This document shows positions 26,244 to 35,143 of a stretch of DNA of 64,000 bases, piece after piece; within the stretch, counting starts at the first letter, position 1, and every line of letters starts with the position of its first letter. The notes beneath the pieces are model-generated. The model did not search any database. It worked only from the letters and a program-made list of their open reading frames with translations, and was not told the DNA's origin. This DNA comes from Citricoccus alkalitolerans (GTDB taxonomy: Bacteria; Actinomycetota; Actinomycetes; Actinomycetales; Micrococcaceae), in contig NZ_BAAALH010000002.1 in assembly GCF_039528175.1 (NCBI RefSeq), positions 1,798,001-1,862,000 of the forward strand, given 5' to 3'. Position numbers and translations under genes: made by a program.

Positions 26244-28171
26244 GCATCTTCGGACGCAAGAAGAACCAGGCCGAGCAGAAGGCTAGGCAAGCCGACAAGG
26301 CCGACAAGGCCGACAAGGTCGACAACGCCGGCACAGCAGGCGCAGCAGGCGCAGCCAACCCAACCGGCGAGGGCGGCAGGAAGGGGGCGAACGGGGAGGT
26401 CGGGCCGGTGAGCCGAGGCGCGCGGGGTGCGCGGCCGGCGTCGGGTACGTCCCCGGCCACGGGCTCGCTGGGTCTGGTGCAACGACACCCCGACCGCGAC
26501 GGCAGGCCGATCCTGTCCTTCCAGGACGTCTCCGTCATCTTCAACACCGAGTTCGGTGACGTCAACGCCGTCAAGGGTGTCAGCTTCGACATCAAGCCGG
26601 GTGAGGTCGTGGCGCTGGTCGGCGAGTCGGGCTCCGGCAAATCAGTGACCTCGTCGACGGCCATGGGGCTGCTTCCGGCCAACGCGAGCGTCACCGGAAC
26701 CGTCATGCTGGGGGACCGCGAGGTTACCGCGCTCGACGCCAACGGTCTCCGCAAGATCCGCGGTCGGCACGCGGCCATGGTCTTCCAGGAGCCCATGACG
26801 GCGCTGAACCCGGTGCTCACGGTGGGGGACCAGCTAACCGAGTCCCTCAACGTGCACGGCATCGCCTACGGCACCGAAGCGGACCGGCGAGCGGTGGAGC
26901 TGCTGGAGATGGTCGGGATCCCGGACGCGCAGCACCGGCTCAAGCAGTACCCGCACCAGTTCTCCGGCGGCCAGCGCCAGCGCATCGTCATCGCGATGGC
27001 CATCAGCTGCTCACCGGAGGTCATCATCGCGGACGAGCCGACCACCGCCCTCGACGTGACCGTGCAGGCCGAGATCCTCGAACTGCTGCGCTCACTGAAG
27101 GACCAGCTGAACACCGGCATCCTGCTCATCACCCACAACATGGGAGTGGTGGCGGACATGGCCGACCGGGTCTGCGTGATGCTGCGCGGGGAGCTCGTGG
27201 AGTCTGGCGAGGTCCACCAGGTCATGCAGAACCCGCAGCACCCCTACACCGAGCGGCTGCTCGGTTCCGTGCCGCGACTGGGTGCCGAACTGGAGGTGGC
27301 TGAACCCTCGCCGGTGACCTCCACCCAGACCAGGGCGGTCTACGCCATCGAGGCGCAGGGCCTGTGCATCGAATACGACCACCGGGGCAAGAAGAACCGC
27401 GTGGTCCATGACATCGACTTCTCGGTGGCCCCGGGGGAGATCCTCGGTCTGGTGGGCGAGTCCGGATCCGGCAAGTCCACGATCGCCAAATCGGTCCTCG
27501 GTCTGCTGCCCGTGGCGTCCGGTTCGCTGAAGATCCACGGCAGCGACCTCACGCGGCTTGACGGGAAGGATGCGCGCGCCCTGCGGAAGCGGATCGGCGT
27601 GGTCTTCCAGGACCCGGCGGCCTCGCTGGACCCACGCTTCCCGATCGGGGACGTCATCACCGAGCCGATGGTCATCCACGGGGTCGGGAACAGGAAGTCC
27701 CAGCTGGACCGCGCCTACGAGCTGCTGGATGCTGTGAAACTGCCGCGCTCAGTGGTCAACCGATTCCCCCACGAGCTTTCCGGTGGTCAGCGCCAACGCA
27801 TCTCCATCGCCCGGGCCCTGACCCTGGACCCGGAGGTGCTGATCGCGGACGAGCCGACGTCCGCTCTCGATGTCTCGGTGCAGGCCGCGGTCCTGGACAT
27901 GTTCGCCGAGCTGCAGTCCCGCTATGAGTTCGCCTGCCTGTTCGTCTCGCACGACCTGGCCGTGGTGGACATGCTGGCCCACCGGGTCCTCGTCCTCAAG
28001 GACGGACGCCAGGTGGAGCAGGGGCCGACGCAGGAGGTCCTGCACCACCCGACCCAGGAATACACCAAGCGTCTGCTCTCGGCGGCTCCCGTGCCGGATC
28101 CCGATGAACAGCTGACCAAGCGGACCGAGCGCCGTCAGCTGCTCGAGTCCCTCGGGGAGCGCCCGTACTGA
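26240..28171 (+). CDS. peptide ABC transporter ATP-binding protein, DppD-DppF fusion
   Basis: 643 residues with two complete ABC ATPase modules. Module 1 (about 85-345) has GESGSGKS, FSGGQRQR and VIIADEPTTALD. Module 2 (about 370-630) has GESGSGKST, LSGGQRQR and VLIADEPTSALD. Each is followed by the oligopeptide-transporter C-terminal extension with HPYTERLL or TQEYTKRLL. The fusion supplies both nucleotide-binding subunits for the DppB/DppC channel. An unusual 80-residue head contains three perfect KAD repeats (9-bp tandem DNA repeat at 26291-26317) and Ala/Gly-rich repeats. Last gene of the operon. Confidence 0.94.
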   Translation: MSIFGRKKNQAEQKARQADKADKADKVDNAGTAGAAGAANPTGEGGRKGANGEVGPVSRGARGARPASGTSPATGSLGLVQRHPDRDGRPILSFQDVSVIFNTEFGDVNAVKGVSFDIKPGEVVALVGESGSGKSVTSSTAMGLLPANASVTGTVMLGDREVTALDANGLRKIRGRHAAMVFQEPMTALNPVLTVGDQLTESLNVHGIAYGTEADRRAVELLEMVGIPDAQHRLKQYPHQFSGGQRQRIVIAMAISCSPEVIIADEPTTALDVTVQAEILELLRSLKDQLNTGILLITHNMGVVADMADRVCVMLRGELVESGEVHQVMQNPQHPYTERLLGSVPRLGAELEVAEPSPVTSTQTRAVYAIEAQGLCIEYDHRGKKNRVVHDIDFSVAPGEILGLVGESGSGKSTIAKSVLGLLPVASGSLKIHGSDLTRLDGKDARALRKRIGVVFQDPAASLDPRFPIGDVITEPMVIHGVGNRKSQLDRAYELLDAVKLPRSVVNRFPHELSGGQRQRISIARALTLDPEVLIADEPTSALDVSVQAAVLDMFAELQSRYEFACLFVSHDLAVVDMLAHRVLVLKDGRQVEQGPTQEVLHHPTQEYTKRLLSAAPVPDPDEQLTKRTERRQLLESLGERPY

Positions 28172-28349
28172 TGCCTCGGCCACCAGGCCGCGGGCGGGCG
28201 CACGGTGACTGGTCTCTCCGATCGAGGCGACGTCAGGGTGGTGGCGGAACGGGATGACAGGCCGTTGTGCGTGGAAGCCTCGCCCAGGGCCGAGGGTGTG
28301 TGCGGCCAGAGCGGTCCCCGGCGTGTGCGAGGGGATTGGCTCGGTCCCG

Positions 28350-28355
28350 TATAAT
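28350..28355 (+). promoter_or_regulatory. consensus -10 box upstream of typA
   Basis: A perfect TATAAT lies 72 nt before the typA ATG. The -35 region at 17-18 bp upstream (around 28327-28332) is poor. Unlike many genes nearby, typA would therefore have a 5' leader of roughly 65 nt. A TTGACA at 28369-28374 in the leader has no matching -10. Confidence 0.55.
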
Positions 28356-28427
28356 CAGACGGGGCCCTTGACAGCTACAACCTCTTGGTGCCCGCCAGCC
28401 CGCCGCCCTCGATGAACAGGCACCCCT

Positions 28428-30335
28428 ATGACTGAAACCCTCACCCAGCGCACCGACCTCCGCAATGTCGCCATCGTGGCCCACGTGGACCACGGCAAGA
28501 CCACCCTGGTGGATGCGATGCTGCGCCAGGCCGGCGCCTTCTCCAGCCACGGCGAGGTGGAGGACCGGGTGATGGATTCCGGCGAGCTTGAACGCGAGAA
28601 GGGCATCACGATCCTCGCCAAGAACACCACCGTGTTCTACTCCGGCCCCTCCGCCCAGGGCGAGACGGTCACGTTCAACGTCATCGATACCCCGGGCCAC
28701 GCCGACTTCGGTGGTGAGGTCGAGCGCGGCCTGTCCATGGTGGATGGCGTCGTGCTGCTCGTGGACGCCTCTGAGGGCCCGCTGCCGCAGACCCGTTTCG
28801 TGCTCCGCAAGGCCCTCGCGGCCAAGCTTCCCGTGATTCTCGTGGTCAACAAGACCGACCGCCCCGATGCCCGCATCGACGGCGTGGTCTCCGATTCCAT
28901 GGACCTGCTGCTGGGCCTGGCCTCGGACCTCTCCGACGAGGTCGAGGACCTTGACCTGGACTCCGTGCTGAACCTGCCGATCGTCTACGCCTCCGGCAAG
29001 GCCGGCAAGGCCTCCCTGAACCAGCCGGCTGACGGCGGACTGCCGGACAGCGAGGATCTGGAGCCGCTGTTCGCCACCATCATGGAACACATCCCGGCCC
29101 CGACCTACACCGAGGGCGAGGTCCTGCAGGCCCACGTCACCAACCTGGATGCCTCCCCGTTCCTGGGCCGTCTGGCCCTGCTGCGCATCTTCAACGGCAC
29201 CCTGAAGAAGGGCCAGCAGGTCGCCTGGGCCCGTCAGGACGGCCAGCTGAAGAACGTGAAAATCACCGAGCTGCTCGGCACCAAGGGCCTGACCCGCGCG
29301 CCCATCGACTCCGCCGGCCCCGGTGAGATCGTGGCCGTCGCCGGCATCGAGGACATCATGATCGGCGAGACCCTCACGGACGCCGAGAACCCGAAGCCCC
29401 TGCCGCTGATCACCGTGGACGATCCGGCGATCTCCATGACCATCGGCATCAACACCTCTCCGATGGCCGGCCGCGTCAAGAACGCCAAGGTCACCGCGCG
29501 CCAGGTCAAGGACCGTCTGGACGCCGAGCTCATCGGCAACGTGTCCCTCAAGGTCCTGCCGACCGAGCGTCCCGACGCCTGGGAGGTCCAGGGCCGCGGC
29601 GAGCTGGCGTTGGCCATCCTGGTGGAGCAGATGCGCCGTGAGGGCTTCGAGCTGACCGTGGGCAAGCCGCAGGTGGTCACCAAGACCATCGACGGCAAGG
29701 TATACGAGCCGATGGAGCTGATGACCATCGACACTCCCGAGGAGTTCATGGGGCCGATCACCCAGCTGATGGCAGCCCGCAAGGGTCGCATGACGGAGAT
29801 GAAGAACCAGGGCACCGGCTGGATCCGCATGGAGTTCAACGTGCCGGCCCGAGGCCTGATCGGCTTCCGCACGCAGTTCCTGACGGACACCCGCGGCGCC
29901 GGCATTGCCTCCTCCTACGCCAACGGCTTCGAGCCCTGGGCTGGTCCGATCGAGTACCGGGACAAGGGTTCGCTCATGGCGGACCGTTCCGGCACCGCCA
30001 CGCCGTTCGCCATGATCAACCTGCAGGAGCGGGGCACGTTCTTCGTCCAGCCCGGTGCCGAGGTGTACGAGGGCATGATCGTCGGCGAGAACTCCCGCGC
30101 GGATGACATGGACGTGAACATCACCAAGGAGAAGAAGCTCACCAACATGCGTGCGGCCTCCTCCGACTCCTTCGAGGGCCTGACCCCGCCGAAGAGGCTC
30201 ACCCTGGAGGAATCCCTCGAGTTCGCCCGCGAGGACGAGTGCGTGGAGATCACCCCCGAGGAGATCCGTATTCGCAAAGTCATCCTGGACGCCGGAGAGC
30301 GTAGCAAGGCCGCCCGCGCCCGTGCCCGCTCCTGA
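28428..30335 (+). CDS. typA: translational GTPase TypA/BipA
   Basis: 635 residues. GTPase motifs are G1 AHVDHGKTTLVD, G2 region EREKGITIL, G3 DTPGHADFGGEVER and G4 NKTDRPDAR, followed by the EF-Tu-like domain II, two EF-G-like domains and the BipA C-terminal domain (RGLIGFRTQFLTDTRGAG, NMRAASSDSFEGLTPP). TypA binds ribosomes and helps large-subunit assembly under stress and cold. Full length. It begins the block that recalls the M. tuberculosis typA-fdxC-dapC region. Confidence 0.96.
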   Translation: MTETLTQRTDLRNVAIVAHVDHGKTTLVDAMLRQAGAFSSHGEVEDRVMDSGELEREKGITILAKNTTVFYSGPSAQGETVTFNVIDTPGHADFGGEVERGLSMVDGVVLLVDASEGPLPQTRFVLRKALAAKLPVILVVNKTDRPDARIDGVVSDSMDLLLGLASDLSDEVEDLDLDSVLNLPIVYASGKAGKASLNQPADGGLPDSEDLEPLFATIMEHIPAPTYTEGEVLQAHVTNLDASPFLGRLALLRIFNGTLKKGQQVAWARQDGQLKNVKITELLGTKGLTRAPIDSAGPGEIVAVAGIEDIMIGETLTDAENPKPLPLITVDDPAISMTIGINTSPMAGRVKNAKVTARQVKDRLDAELIGNVSLKVLPTERPDAWEVQGRGELALAILVEQMRREGFELTVGKPQVVTKTIDGKVYEPMELMTIDTPEEFMGPITQLMAARKGRMTEMKNQGTGWIRMEFNVPARGLIGFRTQFLTDTRGAGIASSYANGFEPWAGPIEYRDKGSLMADRSGTATPFAMINLQERGTFFVQPGAEVYEGMIVGENSRADDMDVNITKEKKLTNMRAASSDSFEGLTPPKRLTLEESLEFAREDECVEITPEEIRIRKVILDAGERSKAARARARS

Positions 30336-30864
30336 CCTGCGGGACCAACAGCAGGGCCCGACGCCGGCCGGGCAGTCCCCGGCTGGCGTCGAGCCACGCT
30401 CTGGCCCGGAGCGACGGGGCAGCCGCCCCGCAGGCCGACGCGGCTGGGTGCCGCTGCTGGTCGCGGTCGTGATCGGGGCCGGCGTCGGGATCCTCGGAAC
30501 CGTGCTGCACCTGCACTTCAGCTGGATCGGAGGCAGCACCACCGAGGAGGGCGCCTGGGTCCTGCCGTGGGGTGCCGTGCTGGCCCTGCTGCTCGTGGCC
30601 TCTTCCCAGCTCTGGTGGACCTTGAGGTCCTCCCTGGCCTGGACCGGGGGAGTCGTCGCCATCGCGGCGTTCACCACGGCCATGGTCATGGGGAACTGGC
30701 CGGGCCTGGACACCTTCGCCGTCGCTGCCAATGACTACACCTTCGCGGTGGTCCCCGGCCCGGCCATCGCCGGGTCCGTGTGGGTCTGGGGCATCCCGGT
30801 CGTGGCGATCATCACGATGCTGTCAGCCCAGCCTCTCCTGCGCCACCCGGTGGCACGGGACTAG
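30322..30864 (+). CDS. hypothetical membrane protein, about four helices
   Basis: 180 residues. A Pro/Gln/Arg-rich cytoplasmic head (1-43) is followed by four hydrophobic segments: WVPLLVAVVIGAGVGILGTVL, GAWVLPWGAVLALLLVASSQLWW, LAWTGGVVAIAAFTTAMVM and GSVWVWGIPVVAIITML. The last segments resemble a DUF6113-like actinobacterial family, but I am not certain. The GTG start lies inside the end of typA (14-bp overlap), so the two are likely co-translated. A TAGACT follows its stop and may be the -10 of fdxA. Confidence 0.65.
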   Translation: MPAPDLRDQQQGPTPAGQSPAGVEPRSGPERRGSRPAGRRGWVPLLVAVVIGAGVGILGTVLHLHFSWIGGSTTEEGAWVLPWGAVLALLLVASSQLWWTLRSSLAWTGGVVAIAAFTTAMVMGNWPGLDTFAVAANDYTFAVVPGPAIAGSVWVWGIPVVAIITMLSAQPLLRHPVARD

Positions 30865-30936
30865 ACTGGACGCAGAATCCCAGGCCCGGTGTTGTCCGGG
30901 CCCCATTCCGACCCCCTGGAAGGTGGACGGTTCCAC

Positions 30937-31269
30937 GTGACGTACGTCATTGCCCTGCCGTGTGTGGATGTCAAGGACAAGGCCTGCATCGAAGAGTGCC
31001 CGGTCGACTGCATCTACGAAGGTGAGCGGATGTTGTACATCCACCCCGACGAGTGCGTGGACTGCGGCGCCTGCGAACCCGTGTGCCCAGTCGAGGCCAT
31101 CTATTACGAGGACGACACCCCGGACGAGTGGGCCGACTACTACAAGGCCAACGTCGAGTTCTTCGACGACCTCGGCTCGCCGGGAGGCGCCGCGAAGATG
31201 GGCCTGATCCCCAAGGACCATGAGCTGATCACCGCCCTGCCGCCGCAGCCGATGCCCGAAGGCCTCTGA
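30937..31269 (+). CDS. fdxA: 7Fe ferredoxin
   Basis: 110 residues. Cluster ligands are visible as Cys9, Cys17, Cys21 and Cys25 (ALPCVDVKDKACIEECPVDC) and Cys40, Cys43, Cys46 and Cys50 (DECVDCGACEPVCP). Together they make one 3Fe-4S and one 4Fe-4S cluster, as in mycobacterial FdxA/FdxC. It carries electrons between cytoplasmic redox enzymes. GTG start with GGAAGGTGG upstream and a likely TAGACT -10 near 30862. It sits directly before dapC, the conserved fdxC-dapC pair of actinobacteria. Confidence 0.95.
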   Translation: MTYVIALPCVDVKDKACIEECPVDCIYEGERMLYIHPDECVDCGACEPVCPVEAIYYEDDTPDEWADYYKANVEFFDDLGSPGGAAKMGLIPKDHELITALPPQPMPEGL

Positions 31270-31306
31270 CGGCCTCGGCCTGACGAACCGGTCCTGAGCT
31301 GACTCC

Positions 31307-32587
31307 GTGCTGACGCTGCCCGAATACCCCTGGGAATCCCTGGCGCCCTACCGCGCCACCGCCGCGGCCCACCCTGGTGGGATCGCCGACCTGTCCATCG
31401 GCACGCCCGTGGACAGCACCCCCGGGCTCATCCAGGACGCCCTCTCGGCGGCCGCCAACGCGCACGGTTATCCGACCACGCAGGGTACGGCCGAGCTGCG
31501 CGAGGCCGTCGTCGCCTGGTTCGACCGGCGCCGTGGGGTCCCCGGGTTGGAACCGCAGGCCGTCATCCCCACGGTGGGCTCCAAGGAGTTCATCGCCTGG
31601 CTGCCGCTCCTGCTGGGCCTGGGTCCCGGCGACGTGGTGGTCCGGCCCTCCGTGGCCTACCCCACGTATGACATCGGAGCCCTGCTGGTGGGCGCCACCG
31701 CCGTGGCCGCGGACTCGCTCGATGAACTGGACGCTGCAACCCGCGCCAGGGTCAGGCTGGTCTGGACCAACTCCCCGGCCAACCCCACCGGGAAGGTGGC
31801 CTCGGTCGAGGAGCTGCGGGCCGTCGTCGCGCAGGCCCGCGAGGTGGGTGCCGTGGTGGCCGGCGATGAATGCTATGCCGAGCTCGGCTGGGGCAGCTGG
31901 AATGGCGATGACAGCGCGGGGCTTGAGGACAGTGCGGTCAGCGGGGAACAGCGGGACGGGGCCGCGGCCAGGGTGCCCTGCATCCTCTCGCCCGAGGTGT
32001 CCGACGGTGACCACACCAACCTGCTCAGCGTGTACTCGCTGTCCAAGCAGTCCAACCTGGCCGGCTACCGGGCGGCTTTCGCTGCCGGAGATGCCGCGCT
32101 GGTGTCCACCTTGGTCAACAGTCGCAAGCACGCCGGGATGATCGTGCCGATGCCGGTCCAGGCCGCCATGACGGCAGCTCTCGGGGACGATGCCCACGTG
32201 CAGGAGCAGAAAGAGCGGTACCGGGTTCGGCGACGCCTGCTCAAGGACGCGCTCGAGGCCGCCGGACTCGTGGTGGACCACTCCGAGGCGGGGCTGTACC
32301 TGTGGACCCGGGACGGCCGGCGCACCCGAGGGGAACTCCGCCCCGAGGGGCTGGGCGGCGCTTCCGTAGACGTCCCGGACGTGGGCCTCGACGCGGTCGG
32401 AGCCGTGTCTGCGGCGCCCACGGAGCAGGACAGTTGGGACCTGGTCGGCGAGCTCGCCGGACTGGGCATCCTGGTCGGCCCCGGCACCTTCTACGGCTCG
32501 GCCGGCAATGGCTACGTACGAGTGGCGCTGACGGCCACGGACGACGCGGTGGCGCGGGCGGCGGAACGGCTGCGCTCCTGGCGCTGA
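31307..32587 (+). CDS. dapC: N-succinyl-L,L-diaminopimelate aminotransferase
   Basis: 426 residues, a class I/II PLP aminotransferase. PLP-lysine is Lys247 in VYSLSKQSNLAGYR. Other family signs are the N-terminal GGIADLSIGTPVDSTP, GSKEFIAWLP and NSPANPTGKV. It converts N-succinyl-2-amino-6-ketopimelate to N-succinyl-LL-DAP in the succinylase branch of lysine and cell-wall synthesis. An insertion near residues 200-225 (Ser/Asp/Glu-rich) and another after TRDGRRTRGELRP are longer than in Corynebacterium. GTG start, 37 bp after fdxA, no clear Shine-Dalgarno. Works with dapD and dapE about 4 kb away. Confidence 0.93.
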   Translation: MLTLPEYPWESLAPYRATAAAHPGGIADLSIGTPVDSTPGLIQDALSAAANAHGYPTTQGTAELREAVVAWFDRRRGVPGLEPQAVIPTVGSKEFIAWLPLLLGLGPGDVVVRPSVAYPTYDIGALLVGATAVAADSLDELDAATRARVRLVWTNSPANPTGKVASVEELRAVVAQAREVGAVVAGDECYAELGWGSWNGDDSAGLEDSAVSGEQRDGAAARVPCILSPEVSDGDHTNLLSVYSLSKQSNLAGYRAAFAAGDAALVSTLVNSRKHAGMIVPMPVQAAMTAALGDDAHVQEQKERYRVRRRLLKDALEAAGLVVDHSEAGLYLWTRDGRRTRGELRPEGLGGASVDVPDVGLDAVGAVSAAPTEQDSWDLVGELAGLGILVGPGTFYGSAGNGYVRVALTATDDAVARAAERLRSWR

Positions 32588-32688
32588 CCCGTGGTCTCGG
32601 TGGTTCACCCCTCCGGGGCGCTGCCAGGGACGCCGCCAGGGGTCGTCATCGTCACGGATTCCTTGTCTGGGTCCCCGTCTTGATAGCG

Positions 32689-32719
32689 TTGACATGGATT
32701 GGGCCACCCCCACTACACA
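32689..32719 (+). promoter_or_regulatory. probable promoter of citrate synthase gene
   Basis: A consensus -35 TTGACA at 32689-32694 is followed, 19 bp later, by TACACA (32714-32719). The spacing is slightly long. The leader would be about 60 nt to the ATG at 32786, which has a good GGGAG ribosome site. Confidence 0.45.
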
Positions 32720-32785
32720 TGGTCGCCGTCCCAGGAGGATGGTTTCCGGTGGTCCGCACACTGAACAACTCATGAGGGAGCACCC

Positions 32786-34069
32786 ATGACCGAAAACACT
32801 TCAGCTCAGCTGTCCGTTGACGGCACGACCGTCGAGCTGGGCCGCGAGAAGGCCACCCTCGGCAATGACGGTCTGAACATCGGACCACTGCTGAAGGACA
32901 CCGGTCAGGTCACCTACGACCCCGGCTTCATGAACACGGCCAATGCCAAGTCGGCCATCACCTACATCGACGGCGATGAGGGCGTGCTGCGCTACCGCGG
33001 CTACCCGATCGATCAGCTGGCCGAGCACTCCTCCTTCCTCGAGGTCGCCTACCTGTTGATCTACGGCGAGCTGCCGACCGGGGACCAGCTGGGTGAGTGG
33101 GACCAGAACATCCGCCGCCACACCATGCTGCACGAGGACCTCAAGGGCTTCTTCAACGGCTTCCCGCGGGACGCGCACCCCATGCCGGTGCTGTCCTCGG
33201 CCGTGTCCGCCCTGTCCACCTTCTACGCCGATTCCCTGGACCCGTTCGACGAGGAGCAGGTCCACATCTCCACCATCCGCCTGATGGCCAAGCTGCCGGT
33301 GATCGCGTCCTACGCGTTCAAGAAGTCGATCGGCCAGCCGATGCTCTATCCGGACAACTCTCTCAACCTGGTGGAGAACTTCCTGCGCCAGAGCTTCGGC
33401 GTCCCCGCCGAGCCGTACGAGTTGGACCCGGACATGGTCAAGGCCCTGGACCTGCTGCTCATCCTGCACGCGGACCACGAGCAGAACTGCTCGACCTCCA
33501 CGGTGCGCCTGGTCGGCTCCTCGCACGCCAATATGTTCGCCTCCATCTCGGCCGGCATCAACGCGCTCTACGGCCCGCTGCACGGCGGCGCCAACGAGGC
33601 CGTGCTGAACATGCTGCGCTCCATCAAGTCCGACGGCGTCAAGCCCGAGGACTTCATGGAGAAGGTCAAGAACAAGGAGGCGGGAGTGAAGCTCATGGGC
33701 TTCGGCCACCGCGTCTACAAGAACTACGATCCGCGGGCGAAGATCGTCAAGCAGACCGCCCATGACATCCTCGGCAAGCTCGGCGGCAACGACGAGCTGC
33801 TGGACATCGCGATGCGCCTCGAGGAGAAGGCCCTCGCGGACGACTACTTCATCGAGCGCCGTCTCTACCCGAACGTCGACTTCTACACTGGGCTGATCTA
33901 CAAGGCCATGGGCTTCCCGGAGAAGATGTTCACCCCGCTGTTCGCGCTCGGCCGTCTGCCCGGCTGGATCGCGCAGTGGCGCGAGCTCATCGAGGACCCC
34001 GCCACCAAGATCGGGCGCCCGCGCCAGGTCTACACCGGCCACGAGCTGCGGGAGTACCCCCAGCGCTGA
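32786..34069 (+). CDS. gltA: citrate synthase (type II)
   Basis: 427 residues. It condenses oxaloacetate and acetyl-CoA in the TCA cycle. Catalytic regions are ILHADHEQNCSTSTVRLVGS, GPLHGGANEAVLNMLR and GFGHRVYKNYDPRAKI, and the N-terminal part TFDPGFMNTA-like stretch and GEGVLRYRGYPI region fit the hexameric type II enzyme. ATG start with GGGAG 7 nt before. Monocistronic, ended by a strong palindromic terminator 76 bp downstream of the stop. Confidence 0.96.
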   Translation: MTENTSAQLSVDGTTVELGREKATLGNDGLNIGPLLKDTGQVTYDPGFMNTANAKSAITYIDGDEGVLRYRGYPIDQLAEHSSFLEVAYLLIYGELPTGDQLGEWDQNIRRHTMLHEDLKGFFNGFPRDAHPMPVLSSAVSALSTFYADSLDPFDEEQVHISTIRLMAKLPVIASYAFKKSIGQPMLYPDNSLNLVENFLRQSFGVPAEPYELDPDMVKALDLLLILHADHEQNCSTSTVRLVGSSHANMFASISAGINALYGPLHGGANEAVLNMLRSIKSDGVKPEDFMEKVKNKEAGVKLMGFGHRVYKNYDPRAKIVKQTAHDILGKLGGNDELLDIAMRLEEKALADDYFIERRLYPNVDFYTGLIYKAMGFPEKMFTPLFALGRLPGWIAQWRELIEDPATKIGRPRQVYTGHELREYPQR

Positions 34070-34144
34070 GCCGGTGGCGTCGGCAGCCCCGCTTCGATCG
34101 GCCCTTGACGAGGCCCTGCCGCCACGACCGCCCCTGCACTACAT

Positions 34145-34191
34145 GGATCCTGCCGGGCCACAGTGATAATCACGGTGGCCCGGCAGGATCC
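34145..34191. terminator. bidirectional terminator after gltA
   Basis: A perfect 17-bp inverted repeat (34145-34161 with 34175-34191) encloses a loop that is itself nearly palindromic (gtgat-a-atcac). The structure therefore extends as a 47-bp near-perfect palindrome. It lies between the convergent ends of gltA and the secreted-protein gene, whose stop is 7 bp away, so it can serve both strands. Confidence 0.85.
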
Positions 34192-34197
34192 TTGTGA

Positions 34198-35055
34198 TTA
34201 AGGTCCCGCGAAGGTCACCGTCACCGCGCCGTCGGTGCCCGTGGCCGGAGCCCAGCCGTGATCCACCCGGACCCAGCCCTGCCCACCGAACGAGGCAGAG
34301 GTGATGCCGAACTGGTCGGCGTTGGCCACGGCCCACTGCACCAGAGCCCAGCCCCGCGTCCCGGAGGCCGGGATGGTGGCCGAGCGGCCGTCGTCGGACA
34401 TCTGGGGCTGCGCCGAGGACAACTGGTCCTGCAGGGCGGCGGACATGCCCGCAGCGTCACCTGGTTCGGTAGGCGACTTCAGCACACAGTTCAGGGCCGC
34501 AGGTGAGTGCCCGGTCAACGCCGAGGCATAGGCCCGGCCCTCGGGCTCATGGTCGGCGTAGGCATCGGGGAACGCCGAGCGCTGGACCCTCTGGGCGGCC
34601 ACCGTGATGTCAAGGTTCTCGAAGTCCGGCACCAGCTCCTCCAGCTCCTGGTAGAACCGGTTCGCCGCGTAGACGGGATCCATGACCTGTTCCTCCGAGC
34701 CCCAGCCCTGGGACGGCCGTTGCTGGAACAGGCCCCGCGAGTCCGGTCCGGCGTCGTCCCCGTAGTCGATGTTGCGCAGCTTCGACTCCTGGAACCCCGT
34801 GGCGATGCCGATCGACGCGGCCCGGGCCGGCAGGCCGCGGTCAAGGGACACCGCGGAGATCAGGGCGGCGTTGGCCGCCTGGTCGGGCGCGAGCCTGAAG
34901 GAGTCGGTTCCGACGATCGCCGTGCAGTGCTCCCGGACCAGGATCTCCGAGGAGTCGATGAACCGGGAGGCCACCCACGCGCCGGCGGTCACCACGGCCA
35001 GGCAGATCACCAGGACCACCAGAGCACGCCAGCGCCGCCGGGAACGCTTGCTCAT
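34198..35055 (-). CDS. secreted lysozyme-like protein of unknown function
   Basis: 285 residues. A basic N-terminus (SKRSRRRWRA) and one hydrophobic stretch (LVVLVICLAVVTAGAWVA) form a signal anchor. The outer domain contains GIATGFQESKLRNIDYGDDAGPDSRGLFQQRPSQGWG and VYAANRFYQEL. This Glu plus DSRGLFQQRPSQGWG pattern recurs in actinobacterial wall proteins with a goose-lysozyme/SLT-like fold. Database entries often mislabel them as heavy-metal transporters. A cell-wall cleaving role is inferred from the fold only. GAGAGGGG provides the ribosome site. Confidence 0.72.
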   Translation of the reverse strand: MSKRSRRRWRALVVLVICLAVVTAGAWVASRFIDSSEILVREHCTAIVGTDSFRLAPDQAANAALISAVSLDRGLPARAASIGIATGFQESKLRNIDYGDDAGPDSRGLFQQRPSQGWGSEEQVMDPVYAANRFYQELEELVPDFENLDITVAAQRVQRSAFPDAYADHEPEGRAYASALTGHSPAALNCVLKSPTEPGDAAGMSAALQDQLSSAQPQMSDDGRSATIPASGTRGWALVQWAVANADQFGITSASFGGQGWVRVDHGWAPATGTDGAVTVTFAGP

Positions 35056-35143
35056 CGGCGCAGCACCCCTCTCCCGCAGTCCAGGGTGGTCAGCCCCGGT
35101 GACCGAGACACGGCAGTATTCGGCATGGTCGCGTCACTCGGAG

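Noticed and set aside
28233..30731. 832-codon reverse open frame over typA
   Set aside because: Complement of the typA coding sequence; no recognisable domain, and typA is certain.
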